This document shows, in pieces, positions 7,255 through 14,900 of a DNA stretch of 18,863 nt. The stretch comes from Candidatus Dojkabacteria bacterium (GTDB taxonomy: Bacteria; Patescibacteriota; Dojkabacteria; J137): NCBI GenBank assembly GCA_020429495.1, contig JAGQLJ010000018.1:1-18863 (forward strand), written 5' to 3'. Each line of letters opens with the position of its first letter. Position 1 is the stretch's first letter. A model generated the notes under the pieces. It worked only from the letters and a program-made list of their open reading frames with translations, did not search any database and was not told where the DNA came from. A program made the position numbers and the translations under genes.

Positions 7255-8973
7255 TTAATCTTCTGTTCTTTGTTGTGATTTATAAATTAACTGATATTCC
7301 AAAGAATTCTTTAGTAAATCTTCGTGCTTACCTTGTGCAACTAGTTCTCCTTCCATTACTAAGATAATATTGTCAAAATCTTCAATTGAATTTATTTTTT
7401 GAGTAATTGCTACTATTGTAATTCCAGGATAGTTTTCTCTTAAATTCTTTATAATTCTTCTTTCAGTATTTATATCTACTCTTGCAGTAAAATCGTCTAA
7501 TAAAATTATTTTTGGATCTATTGCTAGAGCTCTTGCTAATGTAAGTCTTTGCTTTTGCCCACCAGATAAGCTAACTCCTCGTTCAGATATTTTTGTATCT
7601 AAGCCTTCAGGAAGTGTAGCAATAAAATCTTCAAGCTCAGCTGTTTTAATTGCTCTATTTATTGATTCTTCGCTTACATTCTCGTTAATGAATGCGATAT
7701 TTTCTCTAATTGTAGTGTTATAGATTATACTATCTTGAAAGACCATCCCCATTTGAGAATAAAGACTATCCTTTTCATAATCCGAAATTGGTTTTCCATC
7801 AATTAAAATTTCTCCTTTGTTTGCATCAATTAAGCCTGTAATTAAATAAAAGATCTGAGTTTTTCCAGCTGCAGTTGGTCCCATAATTCCTACTCTACTT
7901 CCAGCTTTTATATCAAAGTGTATATTGTCTAAAATTCTTTTATTATCAATATCTAAAGTTACATTTTTCATGCAAATATCACCTTTTATTTCAGTGCTAA
8001 TTGTTCCTTCATCTTTTGGTAATTCAGAATCTATAACTTGCTTAATTCTCTTATATGCAGCAAATGCTCTACCCACACTACTTGCCAAGAAACCAATCAT
8101 AATAACTGGAGTCACAAAAATGAAGATATAAGAAAAGAATGCTGCAAATTCACCTGCAGTTAAGCTTCCATCAATAACTTTAGATCCACCAAATCCTAAA
8201 ATTTCGAAGAAACTAAAGTTAATAACCAAACTAATAATTGGGAATAAACTTGCAAATCCTCTAACAATTTTTGTTCCAATATCTTTTGCTTCTGTATTTG
8301 CTACTTCAAACTTATCACCTTCGTATCTTTGGGAGCTTAAAACTCTGATTAAAGCGCTACCAGTAACATTTTCGTTAATAACACTATTCAACTTATCTAT
8401 AATTTCTTGAGAAAGCGTAAAGTATTTTTCAATTCTGCTGAAAATAACTCCAAAAGATACAAGTAGAACTGGTATTGTTAGGATTATTGGAATGGCTAGC
8501 TGCCAGTTAATACTTAATAGTAGAATTATACTACCAATAAGTTGAACAACTGCTGCAAATGCAATAATAATTCCCTGGTTAATAAACATTTTTACGGCAT
8601 CAACATCTGCAATTAAATTTGTTAATAACTTAGAAGTGGTTACCTTATTTATATATGTAAAAGATTGTTTAGAAATCTTATTTATTACTTGAGTTCTTAA
8701 ATCAGCAGCAATTTTTTCTGAAGTTATGCTTCCTAAAATATTTTGGATAATTGAGAATACTAAAATTCCTGCAGTCAGAATACCAAATAATGTTAGTGCT
8801 TCATTCTTATCATATGTTCCATTTTGTAGTGAATCAATAATTCTTTCATTTAGTTTAGGGAGCAATAAGCTTAACCCGTTTACTAAGAGCGAAAGTGTTA
8901 TAACCAAAAAAATAAGAACTTTGTAGTCCTTTAAAAAACTTAGAAGATTCTCTTCCTTTGGCTGTTTTTTCAT
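7255..8973 (-). CDS. Heterodimeric ABC exporter, subunit with degenerate ATP site
   Basis: This is a half-transporter with six predicted membrane helices followed by an ATPase domain. From the ATG at 8973 it has 572 residues. Walker A GPTAAGKT is at 365-372, the Q-loop Q at 413, and a canonical LSGGQ at 469-473. Walker B reads ILLDD, with Asp (494) where the catalytic Glu should be, and the switch position reads AITQK, Gln (525) instead of His. Paired with the neighbour's non-canonical signature, this gives one degenerate and one working ATP site, as in known heterodimeric type IV exporters. An in-frame TTG at 8994 would add 7 residues. I prefer ATG because GGAGGT, the only strong Shine-Dalgarno in the window, lies between the two, although its 13-14 base spacing to the ATG is long. 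Confidence 0.93.
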   Translation of the reverse strand: MKKQPKEENLLSFLKDYKVLIFLVITLSLLVNGLSLLLPKLNERIIDSLQNGTYDKNEALTLFGILTAGILVFSIIQNILGSITSEKIAADLRTQVINKISKQSFTYINKVTTSKLLTNLIADVDAVKMFINQGIIIAFAAVVQLIGSIILLLSINWQLAIPIILTIPVLLVSFGVIFSRIEKYFTLSQEIIDKLNSVINENVTGSALIRVLSSQRYEGDKFEVANTEAKDIGTKIVRGFASLFPIISLVINFSFFEILGFGGSKVIDGSLTAGEFAAFFSYIFIFVTPVIMIGFLASSVGRAFAAYKRIKQVIDSELPKDEGTISTEIKGDICMKNVTLDIDNKRILDNIHFDIKAGSRVGIMGPTAAGKTQIFYLITGLIDANKGEILIDGKPISDYEKDSLYSQMGMVFQDSIIYNTTIRENIAFINENVSEESINRAIKTAELEDFIATLPEGLDTKISERGVSLSGGQKQRLTLARALAIDPKIILLDDFTARVDINTERRIIKNLRENYPGITIVAITQKINSIEDFDNIILVMEGELVAQGKHEDLLKNSLEYQLIYKSQQRTED

Positions 8974-9045
8974 AACCTTTGATTTTACCTCCAAGTGTCA
9001 GAGTAAGCAAGGGATTGCTAAAGCAGTATTCAGCGGATAATTGAT

Positions 9046-9104
9046 CCACGAGCGAGCGTGGTGGTCTCCTTAAACCGTCCTGATAATGTTATGGGACTGC
9101 CACG
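9046..9104. repeat. Imperfect palindrome, probably a decayed dispersed repeat
   Basis: CGTGGTGGTCTC (9057-9068) pairs with GGGACTGCCACG (9093-9104) over 12 positions, 9 Watson-Crick and 3 G-T. CCACG (9046-9050) competes for the same CGTGG to form a second hairpin (9046-9061). The motif GCGAGCGTGG...GGACTGCCACG resembles the GCGAGCGAAGCGTGGCAATC type of dispersed repeat I remember from many bacterial genomes; that resemblance is from memory, not a search. Confidence 0.5.
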
Positions 9105-9191
9105 TTGTTCATTTCATTCACTCCCGCAGATCGTATAACATTTATTCGATTTTGTATTTCTTGATTAGAATTTCGAATTTAATGAATAACA

Positions 9192-9226
9192 CCCCTTGGC
9201 TCGTCCTCGCCACTCTCCTCAAGGGG
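9192..9226. repeat. CCCCTTG/CAAGGGG hairpin downstream of clpC
   Basis: CCCCTTG (9192-9198) and CAAGGGG (9220-9226) are exact reverse complements around a 21-base interior that can form a short inner GC/GC stem. It begins 20 bases after the clpC stop on the minus strand, but no U-run follows (TGTTATTCATT), so it is at best a weak terminator. It could equally be a REP-like palindromic repeat. Confidence 0.55.
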
Positions 9227-9245
9227 AGAACAAAACTTTTATCTT

Positions 9246-11726
9246 TTAGCTCTTAACTTTCTCAACTACATATTTTCCTTTATCCAAGCTTATCTTAATT
9301 TTATCTCCTTCCTCAATTTCATTCTCTAGAATCTTTTCACTAATCATATTTTCAATTTCTCTTGAAACTGCTCTTCTTATAGGACGTGCACCAAATTTAG
9401 GGTCAAAGTTTGTTCTAGCAAGCTCATTAATAACTGAGTCATCAAACTCTACTTCAATATTTTGATCTTGAAGTAGTTTTTCTGTTTTATTAAGAACAAG
9501 TTTAACAATCTTTCTAATTTCTACTGGCGTTAGTGCTTTAAACATAATTATCTCATCTAGCCTATTTAAAAATTCAGGTCTAAAATTTTGTTGTAATAGT
9601 TCAAATACTTTATCTTTTAATTCATTCCAGCTAGGAATACTTTCACTTGCATCTTTCATTTTTACTAACCCATCGTCGTTAGGTTTCATTGCATCTAGCA
9701 TTTTTGAAACTTGATTAGCACCCATTGTTGCAAGAATTAGATCTGAACCAATATTACTTGTAGCAATAATAATTGTATTTTTAAAATCAACTACTCTTCC
9801 CTTCCCATCGGTTAGTTTTCCATCGTCCATCACTTGAAGCAAAATATTGAATACATCTGGATGCGCCTTTTCAATCTCATCTAAAAGAACAACGCTATAA
9901 GGCTTTCTTCTGACTTTTTCTGTAAGTTGCCCACCTTCTTCGTAGCCAACATATCCAGGTGGAGAACCAATAAGTCTTGTTACTGCAAATTTTTCCATAT
10001 ATTCGCTCATATCAATTCGAATCATTGCATCATCATCTCCAAACATAACCTCACTTAAAGCTTTCGCAAGTTCTGTTTTTCCAACTCCTGTTGGTCCTAA
10101 GAATAAGAAAGAAGCAATAGGTCTGTTGGGATCTTTAAGTCCAGTTCTAGATCTTTTAATAGCCTGCGCTACTAACTTTACTGCTTCATTTTGACCAATT
10201 ACTCTTTGGTGTAATCTATCTTCAAGTTTCAATAAATTCTCTTTTTCCTCTGGGTTAAGTTCGGTAACAGGTACACCAGTTACATCAGAAATTACTTGTT
10301 GGATATCTTTAACAGTTACTTCTGGCGTTTCTGTTCCTCTTTCTTTCATCCAATTTGCTTCAATAGGTTTCATCTCATCTCTCAATTTTTCAATATTAAC
10401 CTTAATATCTGCCGCTTCTTTATGCTGTCCTGCTCTTGTTAAAGATTCTCTTTCAGCTTCTAGTTTATTTACTTCAGATTTTAGCTTAAGTAGTTCAGGA
10501 GGTTCACTTGAAAAGTTTAATCTTACTTTACTTGCGGCTTCATCAAGCACATCTATTGCTTTATCAGGTAAAAATCTATTCTTAATATACCTATTTGAAA
10601 GTACAGCAGCTGCATCAAGAGCACTATCGTTAATTTTTAATTTATGATGTGCTTCATATCTCTCTTTTATTCCTTTTAGAATTTCTATACTTTGCTCAAC
10701 AGTTGGTTCATTTACTTGCACAGGTTGAAATCTTCGTTCTAACGCTGCATCTTTCTCAATATATTTTTGATATTCACTTAAGGTAGTTGCACCAATAACT
10801 TGAAGTTCACCTCTTGCAAGCGGAGGTTTTATAATATTTGAGAAGTCTAATTCTCCTTGCTGTGCACCTGAACCTACAATTGTATGAAGTTCGTCAATAA
10901 ATAAAATAACTTCTCTTTCAACCTTTTCAAGTTCATTAATTAATTTTTTTGCACGTTCTTCAAATTCACCTCTAAATTTTGAACCAGCAACCATTCCAGT
11001 CAGGTCTAGTGCTTTAACTTTCTTACCTTTTAAAATTTCAGGTACTTGTCCATTTATAATTCTGTGTGCAAGTCCTTCAGCAATTGCTGTTTTACCAACT
11101 CCAGGTTCTCCAATTAAAACAGGGTTATTTTTTTTCCTTCGAGCGAGTATTTCTATTACTCTTGAAATCTCTTTATCACGTCCAATAACAGGATCGATTT
11201 TATTTTCTGCAGCTAGTTTAGTTAAATCTCTTGTATATTCATCTAGTGTGGGTGTCTCTGATTGTTCTCCAACCTTTTCTCCTTCTCTATCGCCTTCTCC
11301 AACAACTTTAACTACAGCTTGTCTTGCTTGTGTATGAGTAATCGCGTACTTTTTTAAAATTTGTGCAGCTAATCCTTCTCCTTCTACAATTAGACCCAAG
11401 AATATATGTTCTGTGCCAATATAGTTATGATTTAGTTCAAGTGATTCACTGTATGCAAGTTGAATAGCTTGAGTTGATCTTGGGCTAAATGATACAGAGG
11501 TTCCACTAAATCCACCATCACTCATTTGTTTTTCTAATTGAGACTCCAACTCTTCTACTTTAATTCCAAGCTCCTTAAATACTCTATTCATCACAACAGT
11601 ATCTTTAGTTAAAGCATAAAGTAAGTGCTCAGTATCAACTGCTCTTTGATGATATGTTTGTGCTGTTTCTATTGCTGTGTGAATTGCTTCTTTAGTTCTA
11701 TTGGAGAATAAATCTGATATATTCAT
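9246..11726 (-). CDS. clpC: ClpC-type AAA+ unfoldase ATPase
   Basis: Clp ATPases unfold proteins and usually feed them to ClpP. The 826-aa product has a double Clp N-domain (about 1-145), AAA-1 with Walker A GEPGVGKT (206-213) and Walker B ILFIDE (274-279), and a short UVR-like M domain (about 408-455, LTRAGQHKEAADI). AAA-2 has Walker A GPTGVGKT (544-551), Walker B VVLLDE (612-617) and pore loop GYVG (591-594). The short M domain indicates ClpC rather than ClpB. The loop after SNIG (657-703), where ClpC normally carries a (V/I/L)-G-(F/L) ClpP-binding tripeptide, shows only TMGANQ, so ClpP binding is not assured. Start: ATG at 11726, with AGGAAGAG 11 bases upstream. The promoter overlaps a CIRCE-like operator, suggesting HrcA heat-shock control. 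Confidence 0.95.
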   Translation of the reverse strand: MNISDLFSNRTKEAIHTAIETAQTYHQRAVDTEHLLYALTKDTVVMNRVFKELGIKVEELESQLEKQMSDGGFSGTSVSFSPRSTQAIQLAYSESLELNHNYIGTEHIFLGLIVEGEGLAAQILKKYAITHTQARQAVVKVVGEGDREGEKVGEQSETPTLDEYTRDLTKLAAENKIDPVIGRDKEISRVIEILARRKKNNPVLIGEPGVGKTAIAEGLAHRIINGQVPEILKGKKVKALDLTGMVAGSKFRGEFEERAKKLINELEKVEREVILFIDELHTIVGSGAQQGELDFSNIIKPPLARGELQVIGATTLSEYQKYIEKDAALERRFQPVQVNEPTVEQSIEILKGIKERYEAHHKLKINDSALDAAAVLSNRYIKNRFLPDKAIDVLDEAASKVRLNFSSEPPELLKLKSEVNKLEAERESLTRAGQHKEAADIKVNIEKLRDEMKPIEANWMKERGTETPEVTVKDIQQVISDVTGVPVTELNPEEKENLLKLEDRLHQRVIGQNEAVKLVAQAIKRSRTGLKDPNRPIASFLFLGPTGVGKTELAKALSEVMFGDDDAMIRIDMSEYMEKFAVTRLIGSPPGYVGYEEGGQLTEKVRRKPYSVVLLDEIEKAHPDVFNILLQVMDDGKLTDGKGRVVDFKNTIIIATSNIGSDLILATMGANQVSKMLDAMKPNDDGLVKMKDASESIPSWNELKDKVFELLQQNFRPEFLNRLDEIIMFKALTPVEIRKIVKLVLNKTEKLLQDQNIEVEFDDSVINELARTNFDPKFGARPIRRAVSREIENMISEKILENEIEEGDKIKISLDKGKYVVEKVKS

Positions 11727-11762
11727 ATATTATTTTACTCTTCCTAATTAATTTCTGCACTA

Positions 11763-11792
11763 ATTTTAGCACTCATATTCTAGCTCTGCCAA
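11763..11792 (-). promoter_or_regulatory. Sigma-70 type promoter of clpC
   Basis: On the minus strand, TTGGCA (-35, 11792-11787, 5 of 6) and TAAAAT (-10, 11768-11763, 5 of 6) are separated by exactly 18 bp. The start would lie near 11756, giving a leader of about 30 nt that contains AGGAAGAG, one of the few Shine-Dalgarno-like sequences in the window. Confidence 0.65.
11766..11792. promoter_or_regulatory. CIRCE-like operator (HrcA binding site) over the clpC promoter
   Basis: CIRCE is TTAGCACTC, 9 bases, GAGTGCTAA and is bound by the heat-shock repressor HrcA. Here the left arm TTAGCACTC (11766-11774) is perfect, the spacer is exactly 9, and the right arm CTCTGCCAA matches 5 of 9, including TGC and the final AA. 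The right arm doubles as the -35 box (TTGGCA on the other strand), which would explain its divergence. It covers the whole -35 to -10 interval. Confidence 0.65.
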
Positions 11793-11800
11793 ATGGATGT

Positions 11801-11893
11801 TGTCACTTCGAGTGATTTTGATTTATCAAAATCGTATCGAGAAGTAAGTTCTCGATACAAAATTTGCAATTGCAAATTTCACTCGAACTGACA
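11801..11893. repeat. 93-bp nested palindrome able to form a cloverleaf
   Basis: Outer arms TGTCACTTCGAGTG (11801-11814) and CACTCGAACTGACA (11880-11893) pair at 13 of 14 positions. Between them stand three perfect hairpins almost without spacers. They are GATTTTGAT/ATCAAAATC (11814-11833, 2-base loop), GTATCGAGAA/TTCTCGATAC (11834-11858, 5-base loop) and the uninterrupted palindrome AAATTTGCAATTGCAAATTT (11860-11879). Nearly every base is paired, giving a four-way junction in DNA or RNA. It lies 8 bp upstream of the clpC -35 and ends 55 bp before the giant gene. It is probably a non-autonomous palindromic mobile element (MITE- or REP-like); no target-site duplication is obvious. Confidence 0.75.
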
Positions 11894-11933
11894 CATGTTT
11901 ATGAATGTAATTCAGTTTTTACAGGTTTTCGTA

Positions 11934-11939
11934 TACAAT
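11934..11939 (+). promoter_or_regulatory. -10 box of the giant secreted protein gene
   Basis: TACAAT (5 of 6 to TATAAT) ends 9 bases before the ATG at 11949, the same spacing as at lepA, which implies a nearly leaderless transcript. The -35 candidate TTCAGT (11911-11916) is poor. The position supports ATG 11949 over the in-frame ATG at 11895, which would lie upstream of this promoter. Confidence 0.45.
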
Positions 11940-11948
11940 AATATAGAA

Positions 11949-14900
11949 ATGAAAATAGAAAAGTCTCCAAAATTTAGCTTTGGTTTTTCATCTATGTCTA
12001 CTCTTAAAGGCATGTTTTTCCTATTTATAATACTTTCTATATTTACAATAGGTTCAGCTCTAGTTAATGGAAACTTATTATCATTAAATACAATTAATAA
12101 AGTTTATGCTCAAGTTACTGGAAGGCCAGCACCAAACTCAGGAACAATTGCAGATACACTAAAAGGCCAAGATAACGAAGAAGGTGTTGTTCAAGTAACT
12201 GATTCTTATGATAGGTGTAGAATTATAGATCCCAATTTGGCAGAGCCAACAAGAGTTGCAGACTCAGGTGCATTGACAAATTTATCGCTTGCAGATAACT
12301 TAGGAGGAATCAATTTGGCCCCTGTTTTGGATTTTTCAGACTATGCATCAACTTCTGAATATAAAAGTTCATTTTCTAAAGGTTCAGAGTTAGGTATGAG
12401 TTATATTTTAGGAATGGTTACAGATAAAAATGCTGTAGGAAATGTTGTTGGCTTTATAAATGAGGCTAACCAAAATGGATTTGTTCCAGTTGTTAGGCTT
12501 TGTTACCCAGGAGGTTGTAACTTTGATTTATCAAACGATGCTCAAGATATTATAAATTTCTATAGATCGGTTAGTTCTCAGTCAAATGGTGATTTTGTTG
12601 CAATGCTAGGTCCAAATGAACCAGGTTCTGGAGAGCCTCAATTAGAAATGGAAGCATTTAATATCAAGAAAGGTGACTATGGCACTTTAGTTGATAGGGC
12701 TGAAGAAGCTGCCAATGCTCTTCAACCTTTAAGAGCAGCTAATGGAGGTAATATGTACTTAGCACCAGCAGCTTTCAATGTAACTAATGCAATTAACGAT
12801 GATGCACTGCAATATTTTAAAAATGGTTTGAACACAAGTTTATTTGATGTTGTTATTTTAAATTCTTATAACTTAGCGGGAGGCACTGCATATGATTTCT
12901 ATAAATCTACTGCACAAGGATTTCCACTCAAAGATACTGTTGAACAAGCGGGCTTAAAAGCTGTAGTAACAGAGTTTGGAACTTTTACAGAAACTACAAA
13001 CTTTGATTCATTGAAAGATAGCTTTGATAAGTTCTGTTCTGATGAAACAGTAGAAGGTGTACTATTTTTTAGGTCTTTTCAAAGCCTTTCAAGTATTGAG
13101 CCAGAACCACATCCAAACTTAATTCCAGATAGTGTAATTAGAGATATTGTTTCGAATTGTTCAAAAGGTAGTTTAAGAGATTGGGCTTGGGCAAATTGTA
13201 ATTTTGATTCTTGTATTTATGAAGAAGATTATGATTCCAAATCTACTGCATCTTCTTGTGGTATAACAAGTACTGCAACTAGACAAGACACTGCTGGTGC
13301 TGCTTTAAGATTAAAATGTGTTGAAACTGGTTGTGGAATAGATTGGCAACAAACTCTACAAGTCTCTTTGCCAATAAAGCAATTTGGATCAAACTTAATA
13401 TCGGGTACTCAGAATTTTAATTATCCAGCAATATGTGCTGAACTAGCAAACTTTTACGATACAGGTGCATACGATGCACTAAACCAGTTTGCAGGAAGTT
13501 TGAAGGGAGATAATGGATTGACATATCCAATGCCTTGGTTAGGAAGCGCAATAAATTGTTCAAGTGAATTAATCAAGTTAACAAATCAAAATGCTTTGGA
13601 TTATTCATCTTTATATTCTCCAAGTGTTGGTAGTAGCTTTAGCCAAACAAAAGAAGAAGTTGAAAAAGAATCTACTGAACAAGATTACAAAGATCTAGGA
13701 TTTACAAACGCTGGATCTTCAACAATAAATTCAGGAGACCGTAATCAAATTATTGATGAAAGGACTGTTTGTTTAGACGATAACTGTTTAGATAAATCAA
13801 AATCTTTATCTGCACCAATTTATAGTCCATATATTCCTGCTCAATTAGCACAGTCTTATTATAGACCTGCAAGTTGTAGCTCATCAGATTTACTAATTAG
13901 AAATGAACCAAACAATTATATTATTGGACCCGAAGTCTACATTAGTGATAGAAAAGCAGAAACATTCTTTATTGGTAGTCATGATATTTGTTATCAATAC
14001 TTAATCAGAAATTCTGGATCGTCAGCAGTTGATGAAAGAATGGCTTTTGGCCCAAATACAAAATTATCTTGTGGAATTGTTGATCCTGGAACAATTCCTG
14101 CTAAAGGATTGGCTGAGCTAAATGGATTTAACTGTAATGCTTTTACTAACTTACTAAATGCTGAAGTTGGTGGTGAAAAAACATATCATAAAGGAGTTGC
14201 AAATATTGCACCAAATCTACGATGGTGTTTTAAATATAATGCAAAACCAGAAGATGAGGTTTTCTATTATAAATCTGATTTTGCTACACCACCTAAGTTT
14301 GAAATTCCGGGAATATATGATTCTTTATACGAAACATATAAAAGAACTCAAACAATAATGAGTGAAAGATATTTGAAAGTTGTTGTAAGAGAAAATATTG
14401 GTTGGGAAGCAAAAGTAACTGTAAAAATGAGAGATTTAAATAGCCCTTATGAGCAAGAGCCTTATATGTATTCTCAAGAATTGAATTCTTGTAATGTGCC
14501 AGATAATTTATTCGATAATCGGTATAAATTAGGAAGAGGAAACCCAGAACAAACAACTAGTCAGTATTTTGACTGGCTAGGTTACTTAGATATTATGCAA
14601 GAGTGGAACATGACATATTCAAGAGATTATTTGAATACTGCTGAAAAAATTATTCAAAATCCATTAAAGGATCCAGAATTTGCAGATATTCAAATACCTG
14701 ATGAACTAAATAAAGATTATATATTGCTCTCTGGAACTGCAAGCCAAGCAACAAGGTTCCCAATTCTGACTTGTGATGAAATTGCTTTAAATAAAGTAGG
14801 TATAGGATTTAAAGATTCAGTAGCCTATAGATTACCTGAAGATAAAATATATGCAGCGGATTTTAATCCAACATGTATTGATCAATATGAATCAGATAGA

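Larger units (their letters stand above)
8996..9245. other. Gene-free gap with palindromes upstream of the ABC operon
   Basis: This 250-base gap is the longest in the window and looks richer in G+C than its surroundings. It holds a small hairpin (AGCAA-ggga-TTGCT, 9006-9019), an imperfect palindrome (9046-9104) and a CCCCTTG/CAAGGGG hairpin (9192-9226), with AT-rich sequence (9131-9190) between. It would form the leader of the ABC operon and the tail of clpC. I see no tRNA, no known riboswitch core and no convincing promoter. A minus-strand TGTTATACG near 9135 is a weak extended -10 candidate. Confidence 0.6.

Noticed and set aside
8855..9049. Minus-strand 64-codon ORF starting in the ABC leader
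   Set aside because: It runs out of frame into the ABC gene's N-terminus, has no family-like sequence and is best explained as a shadow.
9050..9130. Possible T-box riboswitch upstream of the ABC operon (text like GGAGACCACCACG)
   Set aside because: The T-box core AGGGTGG..ACCGCG is not matched, no specifier loop or terminator is seen, and an exporter is an unlikely target.
8996..9245. Search for tRNA, tmRNA or SRP RNA in the largest gap
   Set aside because: No TTCGANTC arm with a matching acceptor stem, no GGUCAGG/GGAAGG SRP loop and no tmRNA ends were found.
11895..11948. Upstream in-frame ATG of the giant gene as its start
   Set aside because: It directly abuts the palindromic element and lies upstream of the likely -10 box; ATG 11949 gives a normal basic N-terminus before the export helix.
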